Part shown: one piece after another, positions 32,531 through 43,320 of the stretch
Position numbering within the stretch: the stretch's first letter is position 1
How the letters are laid out: each line of letters starts with the position of its first letter
Assembly (NCBI GenBank): GCA_030844895.1
Contig: CM061224.1
Location: 75,896,567-75,960,566 of the forward strand
DNA from: Ambrosia x helenae
Lineage: Eukaryota > Streptophyta > Magnoliopsida > Asterales > Asteraceae
Direction of reading: 5' to 3'
Length of the DNA: 64,000 bases
The notes under the pieces: generated by a model
The model's input: only the letters and a program-made list of their open reading frames with translations
The model's database searches: none
What the model was told of the DNA's origin: nothing
Program-made: the position numbers and the translations under genes

Positions 32531-33864
32531 TCGTGGGTGCCATCGGACCATGTGACTGGCAGGGAGAGCATGCCCCGCGGCATGATGGTCTCATGAATAA
32601 AACCTGAGATTGGCTCATTGACTGGTACGAGTTTTGCCTTGTCTTCTGCGTCCAGTTGTTGGAAACACTGCTCATACATGATGTCGGTGCTGCTGCCACC
32701 GTCTAAAAACATGTACCGCGTTCGGTAGTGTCCGAAAACGGCGGTTATGACTAGTGGAGCAGTGCAGGAAGCGCCGCCTCTGACTTTTGGCATGAGGACG
32801 TCGGCCTCTTTCCATGAGTCATCGAGTGGTTGTAGGCGGGTGCGCTTGCCATGCTGGGTGTTTTTGCCGCGTTTAGTCATGTTGCAGTGATGGCGAGGGA
32901 CGAGTGTGGCGGTATGAGTGTTAAGGTCCCGGATTTTCTTTCGCGACCCCTCCCCTTGATTTTCGTCGCCCGCACTACCCTTGCCAGTGTGGTGGACGTT
33001 TTTTACTAAGTGACCGAGTTGTCCCGACTTCAGTGCGGCCTCGATCTCCATCTTCAGGCTGTAACAGTTGTCTGTGAGGTGACCAAAGTCGTTGTGGTAT
33101 TCACAGAACTTGCTTCGGTCCACGTTCCTCCGTTTTCCCAAGGGGTTGGCTTCCTTCAGCGTGACCTGCTCCGTCTTCAGAACCTGGGATGGTGTTTTTG
33201 TGAGCGGGGTCCAATCGTGGTTTTTCTTTGAATGTCCATGCTGGTCCCGCGATTGCTTGTTGTTGATGAGTTGGCGGGCATCGCCCGCGGGGGAGTACTT
33301 TCCCTCGTCGGCGGTGCTCGAGATGCGGCTCCAGACAGATTTGTTTTTGTGTTTATTACTATTATTATTATGGTGTTGCGGTTGGAAGCCGTGCATCTGG
33401 TTGAAAGATTTTTCGGAGGAGGCATATATTTTCGCGGAGTGGATGAGTTCATCCCAGGACTCCGGAATGCCGTCTTTGCCTGTAAGGCATTTCATTAGTT
33501 CTGGGCTCCGAACGTTATGTATGAATGCTGCTCGGGTGAGTTCTTCCCCGCAGCCTATTTGCAAAGCCTCCTTGTTGAATCGAACTATGAAGTCCTCGAT
33601 GGATTCGTGATCATGTCGGTGGCATAACAAAATATGCGCCTTGTCCTTCTTGTGCTTGCGCAAGTGTGAAAAGTGATTTCCAAACTTGTCAGTGAGGTCG
33701 TCGAAGTCCATAACGCTCCCCGCGGGGAGGTTGTCGAACCAGACTCTGGCTGCGCCGGTTAAAGTCTGGGCAAACAAATGGCACCAGACCTGGACGGGCC
33801 AGTCTACCGACATACCTGCGCACTCAAAGTCATGCACATGGTCATCCGGGTCACGCAGGCCATC

Positions 33865-33869
33865 GTATC
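33865..33869. other. Target-site duplication GTATC (left)
   Basis: GTATC at 33865-33869 is repeated at 35199-35203 around the solo LTR. Confidence 0.9.
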
Positions 33870-34029
33870 TGTAACATCGCAAAATTTTCCCCAAAATTTT
33901 AATACATAAAAAGCCCTTATATATATATATTTTTTTTTTTATTACACCTTTATCATTAATATTATACAAATGTGCCTAAGTCTTTATTTATCCTAACTCA
34001 CAACTTATATACATACATAAATGTATATA

Positions 34030-34066
<37 letters not shown>

Positions 34067-35198
34067 TGATTCTAAATTCTTTTTTTTTCACATACAAGAT
34101 TTTTTTATTTTTTTTAAATAAAGCCTTGAGTCAAATAGTCAAAGTCGTAGTCAAAGTCTTAGTCAAACAGTCAAAGTCTTAGTCAAATAGTCAATTCATC
34201 ATAAAACCTTACTTTATGGTGTTGACCAATTTTAATGGCTAATTGACTCCAAAACTAGTATAAAAACCCACCTATGACCCATTATACTTTGCACCTCTAA
34301 ATCGATTGTTTCAATCCGATTAAACTTTCCCTCATACCTTTCTTATATAGTCTATTACTTCTACAATTGAAGCTTTGATTATAAGCTCTTGTAATTGGCG
34401 AATTGGAAGCTTGATATTCTTTCTTTTTCGTTTTCTTCAATTTGGACTAGCTACGTTGTTGAGTCTTTGGGATTCGCCTCGCATACATTCACAACACATT
34501 ATTCTATTTTTTTTACGAGATATAACATTTTGCTAAGGTGAGTTTTACATAGCCCCTTTTCTATTTATCACCATTTTTGGGGTGAAACATGTTACAACAT
34601 TATTTATGCAATTCAATCATCAATGTGTCTATGTGTATTTCTATGTTGCATTATGTCTTGAACATGACTAGGGTAAGCACAATTCTAGCATAAACATTCA
34701 TCAGCCAAACGGTATACATTGATAGATCTATTGGACTGACAATCCTACCCGGATACGTGCCTCCTACAAAGGTTGCGTGGGTGTTTGTTACTGCAATATA
34801 AACGAGTGAACCATGAGCGTATGGGATGTACCACAATACAACAAGTCACAATGGTTGATTATGCACTCGATTTACTTCTAGTATGTTTTCACATATGGAC
34901 TAGATTGCCATGACACATGAATTGCACAACAATTTTATTCGATTATCAAAACCTATGTAATTCTCACCAACTTTTGTTGACCCAAAATATTTTCAACTTA
35001 ACATGTTTCAGGTTCTACTTGCTTGAAGATTTGAATTGTTGCTTGAAGATGTTTGCATAGTTTTATTCAATTTGATGTACAAATTCTTAGAACAATTGTA
35101 TGTAACTTATTTAATGAAATCTATTATTTACCATGAGCTACTGAACAATCATCAATACGTGACATCCCGATGTTTCCGCCATCGGTTGGGGTGTTACA
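33870..35198 (+). repeat. Solo LTR inserted in the Tat gag
   Basis: It runs from TGTAACATCGC to GGTTGGGGTGTTACA, 1329 bp, with the 5-bp TSD GTATC and no internal region, as left by recombination between two LTRs. It contains an (AAT)n run near 34030-34075 and repeated AGTCAAA units near 34130-34190. Its second half matches 57421-58100. Short frames inside are not genes. Confidence 0.9.
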
Positions 35199-35840
35199 GT
35201 ATCTACCGATGCTGCTAGGAAGCTTAGCTTTCTTTGGTATTTTGGTTGTCGCTATGCGAGCGACAAACTTTGATTTTTCGGCGAAAGCTTTTGGTCTAAA
35301 CGGCCTGACCAAGTCATCGTCTTCGTCGTTATGACGCGAGCGATGACGGTGTTTCTTTCCATTGTGGTCAGAGTCGCTGCTAGACGACTCATAGCCATCC
35401 GGTTCGTCACGTGACTTCGCGCAGCCCCGAACCCTGGCGTCTCCGCCGAGTTCCCCGCTACGACCGTCATCGTGAGTGGCCGAGCCCTTCTTTTTGTACC
35501 CCTTTTTGGATGGGGTATCATAAGTAAGGGCTTTACCCTTCTTCTTGGCTTGTTGCAAGAGTTTGCGTTGGTATATCGCAGCACTTTTGGCGTTCTGACA
35601 AAGGAGCCACTAGTCTGGGTCCTCCTCGGAACCGCCGTCACTGTCATCGTTCGAAACTACATCACGGATCTCAAGATCCGGTTGCTCGAGACGTGAAGTG
35701 GGTTGTTTGACAACAGTGTGTGGCGTGGTTTGGTTTTCCGGGGACTGAGTATCGACGTCCCCGGTTTGGTTAAGGACAGAAGTGTTAGGGTTGGGTTCAG
35801 CCATGGGTGGGTTAAAAGATGAGTGAATGAAGCTGTTCTA

Positions 35841-35858
35841 ACCGTTGGATGGCGCCAA
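35841..35858 (-). other. Primer-binding site of the Tat element
   Basis: The minus strand reads TTGGCGCCATCCAACGG immediately after the 5' LTR. TGGCGCC fits tRNAs ending GGCGCCA; I did not identify which one. Confidence 0.6.
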
Positions 35859-36741
35859 TGAAGAAACAATAAGTAACACGGTGATTAATACTAATCACCG
35901 GGTGGTTTATACTTATGTTACGACAGGTTTAATCCTTTACCCAAACCATGATGGTAACCCGTTTGAAAGTTTGGTGACGGTGAAGTGTGTGTATGAAGTG
36001 TATAAGAACACAAGATATAAGTGGTTCGGTCGGTAATGACCTACGTCCACTGTCAACACCGGAGTATTATTGAGAGAGTAATTACAAGGTGATTATATCT
36101 AGTTGTGAGGGCTATTTTCTGAATGAATTTACAAGGAGAAACCTATTTCTATTTATAGGCATAATGGTGGGCCGTATGGAAAGGCCCACAGGTGGTTTCC
36201 TTGGCTTGGGCCTGGCTTAGGCCCAAGTCCATGCTCCTTCTGAAATTGGCGGGAAGCGGCCGATTACTGTTGATGACGTCACGCTACAGTGTGGTCGTTG
36301 TTGTACTTGGACACGTGGCAGGTTTCTGGTGGTGTACAGTGATGCTGTACTTGCTACAGTGCTGAGGCTACCTCTGTCGTCTGACCGTTGGCGAGGTATG
36401 CCTGCTGGTCACTGTTGATGACATCGTGAGTACAGTAGAGCCGTTTAGCTTTTGTACTATCTGCCACATGTCATTCTCCTGTTCGTGTGTACTCTGACAC
36501 AGATCTTTGTGAATCTTCCTTTTGTTGTCCCTCGTACCTCGTATGAAAAGTGTTAAGGGAAGATTCCGCGCGTGCTGGTACGCGCGTATCAGGTATTGTT
36601 TGTTGCTTATCAGCTGTCTTGACACGCGAGGTTTGTTGACTGCTTGCTCCCGCGCGAGTAGATCACTGCGCCGTGGTCTGGCGCGAGGATCTTGTTTATG
36701 GGGATAGGGACGCCTCTTGGATTAGGCTCCCTATCCCTTCA
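35859..36741 (-). repeat. 5' LTR (minus orientation) of the Tat element
   Basis: It is 883 bp, matches 23384-24266, and is followed by the TSD copy ATAGG at 36742-36746. Confidence 0.93.
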
Positions 36742-36746
36742 ATAGG

Positions 36747-37322
36747 GTGTACCGCAGCTAACCCACCACACCTTTGATACCTTGAAAACGTACTGGACGC
36801 CTACCAAAAAACCCCAATAGAATTTCACACTACCTTAACGTACCTGTAAATTCATGATTACGTTCCGAACCGGAATCATCATTTTATCTTACTGGTGCAC
36901 TCAACCAAACATTGCAAACGCACTCTTTATCTTATCAGACAAAACAATCAGACGCACTCATGTGATACCTGAGACGCACTCATGTGTTATGTAACCTAAA
37001 CTATACTAAACATTTTCCAGACGCACTTATCAATTATTTCAGACGCACTCATGTAATATATAACCTAAATTAAACTAAACATTTTCTACAGACGCACTCA
37101 ACTGTTAATTGAGACGCACTTTGTACATTTAACCTAAAATAATCTGTACAACGTAATGACTGTAATTAAACAAGTAACATACACATTAGAATAACCTAAA
37201 TGCTTTTCATCTAAAATAAAGTGCGTTTTGGGGATTGTTCATACCTGTACTCTGTTTTGATGAAGTTTTATCATGCTTGCTTTTGCTTCTTCTTTCCCTT
37301 GCTTTATCTGTGTTCATTTTTG

Positions 37323-37358
<36 letters not shown>

Positions 37359-38126
37359 TTTTAGAAGTCATAGAGTATAAGTTGATGAAATTTTGAAATG
37401 TAATCACAAAAAACGCACCCGATTTTCGTTTTGAAGACATGTTGCTCTGTGTTTTTTGATCATCTCTATTTTTTTGTGTGTTGATCGTCTGTGCTTTTGA
37501 TCGTTTGTGTTGTGTGTGTGTGTGTTTTATTTTTTGATGAAATAAACCCTAATTGAATGAGATGATGCTTTTGTTTCTCAAATTCAGTAACCGTCGTGTT
37601 AATGAGATGAATTGGCGGTTCAAATTAAAAAAAATTTAAACGAGTTTATAATTTTTTTTTGACTAATCTACCCCTGGTTTCATTTAAACGCATTAGTTAG
37701 ATATTTGGTTAGATGATCTGATCTGGTTATGATCTAATGGTCCAGATTGCTTTTTACACTTTCTATGTTAAGACGTTTTGTACAATATCTCTTCCCATAC
37801 ATGAAAATCACAAAAATCTATTGGTTGTAGACGTAACAAGTAAACAAGAGGTAAATGAAAGATATAAAAAACCATTGTATATATGTAATCAAAGTCGGGT
37901 GGTTTTTGGCGTATGTAGTGGGGTTTTGGCTAGTTTCCCGCTAGCCTATTTTTGAATGTAAAATCATTTTGCCGATCAAAGAATTGAATTGTCTTTATAA
38001 TAATGAAAATTGAAAATGATTAAAAATTGAAGTGGGAAATGCATTAAGGAAGGAAGCGTTGACATATTTGGGAACCGTCACACTACGCAGTCAACCCTAG
38101 CCAGCAAATACACAAATAGTGAAATA

Positions 38127-38179
<53 letters not shown>

Positions 38180-38300
38180 AAAGGGAATTAGAAAAACAAC
38201 TTGTTTTTTTTTTTAATTTTCATGGAAAAGTCCCTAACATAATTTTGACATAATGTGTAAAAAAAACAAGAAAAAGTCTCTCAACCCAGCTTTACTATAT
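36747..38300. other. AT-rich DNA without a gene
   Basis: This is the continuation of the host DNA beyond the Tat element. It contains spaced GACGCACTC motifs and poly-T runs at about 37327-37357 and 38131-38176. No frame with a known domain was seen. Confidence 0.5.
36905..37125. repeat. Interspersed ACGCACT(C) motifs
   Basis: GACGCACTC or a close variant occurs near 36908, 36951, 36972, 37021, 37042, 37092 and 37113, mostly as GAGACGCACTCATGT, with AACCTAAA(C/T) between them. An inverted copy (AGTGCGTTT) lies near 37211. This resembles subterminal repeats of a DNA transposon, but I found no ends. Confidence 0.55.
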
Positions 38301-38303
38301 TTA

Positions 38304-38565
38304 GGGGCTGTTTGTTTGATTAACTGCTGAATCATTAAAAAGTCTGAACGGCTGTGCTGAATCATTAAGTGTTTTTGTTAGACCTCTAAATGGTTAGTCT
38401 TCGTGTCCAACATTGGTAGGGGAAGTAAAAATTAATTCATTCGGTGCTTAATGGTTCAGCAACATTTCAAGTCCTAATGGTTCAGCATTAGCCATTCCAT
38501 TTAGATACTGAAACAAACACGCTGAATGATTCAAATGCTCGTTAAAAGCTTTACCAAACAGCTCC
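38304..38565. mobile_element. Tourist-like PIF/Harbinger MITE
   Basis: The ends GGGGCTGTTTGTTTG and, reversed, GGAGCTGTTTGGTAA are flanked by TTA on both sides (38301-38303 and 38566-38568), the TSD of PIF/Harbinger elements. The 262-bp body has repeated TGAATCATTA/TAATGGTTCA blocks and no coding capacity. Confidence 0.85.
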
Positions 38566-38568
38566 TTA

Positions 38569-39337
38569 AACTCTTGTGGTTGTCTAAAATGCATTTACTT
38601 ACTGAAAGAAAAAAGAAACATTATTAAAACAATCGCCATCCTTTAAATTCTTCAAAATAAGATTTATACATTTCTTAGTTCTTTTTTAGAAGGTAACAAA
38701 TAGATCATTACGCCGTTCAAAAAAAAAAAAAAAAAAAACAAATAGATCATTATTTTAAATATTTATATATAAGTACAAGCATTTTAAATAAGTGTAGGTA
38801 TTTATTATAGCAAAATTTTGTTGAGTGACTTTTTATATGCCAAATTATGTTAAATGACTTTTGTGTGAAAAATACTAAATCATGTTACATTTTTATGATA
38901 TTAACCCTGATTTAAAACCCTCATCTTTCTCTAAGCCATGTTGGCCCGAACTTGGGTGTCATAATTGGTATCACGATTAATTTATCTTCATAAACCATTT
39001 TGCAGAACCACTTCAGTTGTCACATCGTTTGAATTTATGTGTGCTAAGTTTTATTCAAAGATGAAATTTGCACTTTATTTTTCTTTATAACTTTGACCGA
39101 GTCTGATTTTAATTATTAATTCTCCAAGTTTCCACACGGCAAACCTTAGTGGTTTTAACGAGTCTCGTTGACCAAGTAAATCCCATATAAAGTGATTGCT
39201 GTTCAAACAAAAAAAATCCCATATATATAAGATGTTGCTAGTGGTTTCTGGTGCTAGTAGCTTGCTAGTGCTGGGATATTAATGAAATCGCCGTTAAATA
39301 AAAGTAAATCCAATATAAAATAATCGATCTAAAGCAA
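38569..39337. other. No feature recognised
   Basis: AT-rich DNA without a supported gene; a poly-A run lies at about 38720-38738. Confidence 0.5.
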
Positions 39338-39455
39338 AAAAGGTGACACATGTAATTATTTAATGATATGTAATTATTTATTGTTATAATAATTGTTCTA
39401 AAACTAAGGGTCTAGGGTATGCCTTACCCAGTTACTCTAAACATTGTTATAATTG
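39338..39455. repeat. Left copy of a direct repeat (partner at 47330-47835)
   Basis: AAAAGGTGACACATGTA, AATTATTTAATGATATG and the block GGGTCTAGGGTATGCCTTAC recur in the same order on the far side of an 8-kb block. The right copy is interrupted by a MITE and extra sequence. Confidence 0.75.
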
Positions 39456-39474
39456 TTCTAATAAGGACGCATCG

Positions 39475-40640
39475 TTTTCGACAAAGGGCTTCGTTAAGTG
39501 GTTGAGGATATTGTAGTTTGTGGGGGTCGTTCTTTGGGGATTTTCAATGACGGTTAGCGTCATTACCGATACGGTTGGGAGGTCTTGGTCTGTGTTCGGC
39601 GAAGGACGTGTCGGCATATGCTTTTGTGGCTTCTAGAGTGCAGTCTTGGGGACTGCAAGACCACATCCTACGAAACAGCAAGATAGTGGGGATGGACCTG
39701 GATTATGAGCTTGCCTTGAACAACGTTCGCAGCTCTTTTCATGATTTAGATTTGGGTTGTTTTATGGATAATGACACCGCCCCCAACAAACCACAAAAGT
39801 TTTTGGTGAGTGCTTTTAACCGTAAAACCCTTCAGACTATGGGAGAGAAGTTTGACATGTCTCCGCGTCAGAAAGTGGTGCTTGAATGCCTCAAAGTAGC
39901 GCATGCTCAAGACTTCTTGGTTGTCCTTCCTATTGGGGGGCAAGGGCAACACATGTCAGCTGTTGAATACCGGGTTATCCTTAAATACAGGCTCATGATT
40001 CCCATGTCCCCAGTTGATGAGCCGTGTCCGATTTGTAAAAAAAGCATGTCTAGATAAGTTTGGGGAACATGCCTTTCACTGTAAGCAGCTGCCCAGATTT
40101 AAATACATACATGATCTAGTCAGGGTTGTTTTATAAGACGTCTTATGAAGGGCAGGAATTTCGGCTAGGAAAGAAGCTCCGGTTAACTTTTTAATGGACC
40201 CCCTAGAAGGGCGATCTACCCTAAGGCCAGCAGATGTCCTTGTGTTCAGGTGGGCACAAGGCAAACATGCGTACGTTGATCTCACAGGGGTGTCTCCGTT
40301 TGTGAGACTTCGAGATTCGGGGTTTGCGGCAGGGCAAGCAGCCTTGCAAGCAGAATCCCAGAAAGTTGTCAAACATGAAGCTGCCTGTTTGGAGAACCAA
40401 CACGTCTTTGTGCCATTTGCTTTTGACACATTTGGAGGTCTAGCCCCCGAAGCTATCCAGTTCTTAAAAAGAGTTCAAAAGGTGTTGCAGAGTAACTCCC
40501 CAGCGACGAAGGACCTAAGTTTTATTTTTAATAGAGTAGGTTTTTCTATTCAAAAGGGGGTAGCGGCGCAACTTGTGACCCGTTTACCCGCCTCCCACTT
40601 GCAAGAGTTGTCGGTTGAATATAAGGTATTAATTTTAATC
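39475..40640 (+). pseudogene. C-terminal part of a reverse-transcriptase-like protein with CCHC and endonuclease-like motif
   Basis: The frames from about 39475 read on into LASLPIRLGGLGL (end of an RT thumb) and a long region to PCPICKK. After a frameshift at a run of A near 40037-40045, the other phase gives a C-x2-C-x10-H-x3-C cluster, then RPADVLVF, nine residues, and YVDLTGVSP. This order (RT end, CCHC, RP-D...D) is that of restriction-like-endonuclease non-LTR retrotransposons. Plant proteins with this sequence are usually labelled just 'reverse transcriptase'. Stops near 39498, 39548 and 40132 and the frameshift make it a pseudogene. No RT catalytic domain or 5' part is present. Confidence 0.65.
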
Positions 40641-41469
40641 TAAAATAATATTATTATACATCCATTTATATTCCTTTTTTTATATTTAACATTTATCTAT
40701 ACTATATTATAAAGCATGAGTGAAGGATACCCGTAAAATTTAAGTAAATACAACATTTATTGCTTATAGTACAATGCTTGTTGAAGTCGTTTAGGGGGTA
40801 AAATTCTCTTTCTACCCAACTATTAAATTGTTGAAGAAATTAATTTAAGCATAATTATAAAATTGATGAAGAAATTAACAATAATGTGGTGACTCTTTAC
40901 ATTCATAACCTCCATGTCTTTATTATGTTTGTATCAATGTTATAGTCTTATAAATATTATTTAGTATCTAAATAATGGGGTGACTCTTCACATACATAAC
41001 TTACATATCTTTCAATTTTTATAGCCTTATAAATAGTGGTCTTTTATTTGGTATATGAAACATATCAATGAATAAAATTCTCTGTGACACCCGGCATGTT
41101 TAGGTCAACATTTTATAAACACATAAGTCTACCTTAGCGAAAAACGTTTATTAAACATACTTGACGGGGTCAGTCGAGTCGGAACACAGTCCGTATTGTC
41201 CAGGGTTCAATGATTCGGAGGATCATTGGGTTAATTACACACACACGTTACGAGTCCCGTTGTTGGTGAATTACATAAACTAATTAAGTGTATGTGTAGA
41301 CTAATTGTCGTATGGTGGATTATATGCTTAGATGTGTTTAAATGATGTGTAGATAATCATCCGTGCTTAAATATGTTAAACATAGACTAAGGTTGCATGC
41401 TCGTATGTTAAGGTGCGTTAAAATGCGTTAAACACGACAAACTGGAAAACTAGGAAAAACATAAGTCCT

Positions 41470-41642
41470 GGTTCGACCACATCGAGTGGGCGAACCTGGA
41501 GATTAATCTTGGTTCGACCCTTAGCAAAGGGGCGAACCTGGAATGTGGAAACGAAAAAGTTTCATTCGACCAGAACATGCACATTCGACCCTGTGAAAGG
41601 GGCGAATGTGGGTACATTCGCCCAGGTAAAAGGGGCGAATGT
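41470..41642 (+). repeat. Series of four covarying hairpins in the solo LTR
   Basis: Hairpins lie at 41470-41496 (GGTTCG-a-CCAC / GTGG-g-CGAACC), 41511-41538 (GGTTCG-a-CCC / GGG-g-CGAACC), 41581-41609 (ACATTCG-a-CCC / GGG-g-CGAATGT) and 41614-41642 (ACATTCGCCC / GGGCGAATGT, ten perfect pairs). Related sequences recur at 42446-42555. Confidence 0.75.
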
Positions 41643-42929
41643 GGACATAGTATAAATACCACACTTTGTCGTTTTTCACCATTTCACAAACCCTAAACGC
41701 CTCTAAACACTCTCTAGCAACTTTAAACATTGGGGAAGGAGTTTTGCTCTTGTTTTCCTATAATCTAACCTACAAACATCTTCTACACAAAGATCTAAGG
41801 TGTGTTCTTCATTCTAAATCATTTTTAAAGCATTTCAATTCGTTTTCATTAAACCCCAAGAGTCCAGATCTGATTCAAACATGTTTTCATGGATAAAAAC
41901 CTTCCTAATGTCTTTCGAAACAAAACCTATTCATAAACAATGAGTTTTCATACAAATTAACATGTGTTAATGGTGTTTTATGTGATGTTATGTATTGTTT
42001 GATGATTGATTGTTGTATAGATGTTATAACAATGATCTTGGACTGTTATTGATGATGATTTATGATTGAGATAGGTTACAATTGATTATTGATGATGTTT
42101 TGTTCATTTTGGGGATTTTGGGATAGATCTAGGGCTTGTTCATGATGATAGTGATAAGGATATGATTGGGGGTTTCTTGTTCATGATAATCTGAGTATAT
42201 TAAGTTGATTATTGATTGATTTCAGAAAGTTTCCTAATTGGGTAAAGATTGCATGCGTTTGATGTGACATCTCCATAATTTGCTATTTCGGGTAACTTGT
42301 AAAACGAACGGATTTCGGGATAAAATTGGTAGGGTTTTGTAGGAATATGTTAATGATAGTTGACTGCTGTGATTGGTGATGTTTCGTGATGTTTTCGGAC
42401 CGTTTAGATGCGCTTTGGTGCGTTTTATGAAGTGCTGATGCAAACGGGCGAACGTGGCTCTCATTCGACCATTCGTGTGGGCGAACGTGGCTCAAACGGG
42501 CGAACGTGGCTCAAACGGGCGAACGTGGAAATGGGAAAAACCACATTCGACCATCTGATGTCCGGAATGAGATTTTTGATGCAAACTAAGTGTTTTATGC
42601 TTGAAACTTATGTGTTAACCTTATGTGCATGACTAATTGATGTAATGGGTCACCAACGGGATGTCAGGTCTATCTGGTATGTCCGGTTAACGTTTAAACA
42701 CACTTTTTAACACACGTAGTCAAGATCTGGACAATCGGGGACTAGTTAGCCTTCGGGTTAGTAGTCATCACACTTATGTAAACTCATTAATAGGTTGTTA
42801 TTAGTCGAGAGTATCATACACGGGTTGGATCTCTAGTTATCAAGAAGACGCACTCTAAGGTGAGTTTCACGGCCCCACTCTTTTACCGGTTTTACATTTT
42901 CGGGGGAGAAAACATGTTGTGTTCTTTAA

Positions 42930-43025
42930 ACGGGTGTCAACTATGTTTTCATAAAAGGAGTGATAACTATGTTTTCATAAAAGGCGTATCGACTATGTTT
43001 TCATAAAAGGCGTGTCAACTATGCT
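42930..43025. repeat. 31-bp tandem repeat, three units
   Basis: Units resembling ACTATGTTTTCATAAAAGG with a variable GCGTGTCA spacer lie inside the solo LTR. Confidence 0.85.
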
Positions 43026-43129
43026 TTTGAAGTATTCATGTAATCACTACGTTTTGGGAGTATTCATTACGTTTGGGAGTATTCATTTGGGTTCAAGGTA
43101 TTCATTTATGTTCAGTATTATATGGCCTA

Positions 43130-43320
43130 TGTGGTGGCAGTTCGTTAGCCGCGATGCGGTGGTTCGTTAGCCCTTTATGTGGTAGTTCGTTAGCTATGGT
43201 ATAGTAGTTCGTTGACCATGGGATGGTAGTTCGTTAGCTATGATAAAGTAGTTCGTTGACCATGGGATGGTAGTTCGTTAACTGCGGTGGGCAATGGTTC
43301 GTTTGGGAGGTTCGTTATGG
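43130..43320. repeat. About 26-bp degenerate tandem repeat, about seven units
   Basis: GGTAGTTCGTTAGC or GTAGTTCGTTGACC recurs with ATGG(G/T)AT spacers inside the solo LTR. Confidence 0.85.

Larger units (their letters stand above)
32530..35804 (-). pseudogene. gag-protease of the Tat element, with stop codon and solo LTR insertion
   Basis: The ATG at 35804 (MAEPNPNTSV) opens Gag. An in-frame TAG lies at 35610-35612, after which the frame continues to 35204, where a solo LTR (33870-35198) interrupts it. Beyond the LTR the frame continues in phase to about 32530 and holds the Gag core (DPDDHVHDFECAGM; RVWFDNLPAGS), a variant knuckle C-x2-H-x4-H-x4-C and a protease with D-G-G-S-S. After PTHS the frame leaves the protease; the C-terminal protease and linker to RT are deleted. 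Confidence 0.85.
23384..36741 (-). mobile_element. Tat/Retand-type Ty3/gypsy retrotransposon with an antisense gene
   Basis: It has 883-bp LTRs ending TGAAG...CTTCA, a 5-bp TSD, a primer site next to the right-hand LTR and a polypurine tract next to the left-hand LTR, so gag-pol is on the minus strand. Pol has the second, archaeal-type RNase H that marks the Tat lineage. Between integrase and the 3' LTR a multi-exon gene runs on the plus strand, as known for Tat elements such as Grande and Retand. The LTRs differ at about 11 of 883 sites by eye. Gag-pol is defective (in-frame stop, solo LTR insertion, deletions, frameshift), but the antisense frame is open. Confidence 0.92.

Noticed and set aside
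29892..33874. Many plus-strand frames opposite pol and gag
   Set aside because: They mirror the minus-strand coding sequence of the Tat element in other phases; no independent motif. Only the gene at 25503-28858 is supported as antisense.
43130..43320. Possible CRISPR-like repeat/spacer array
   Set aside because: Repeats are degenerate, contiguous and inside a plant LTR; ordinary tandem repeat.
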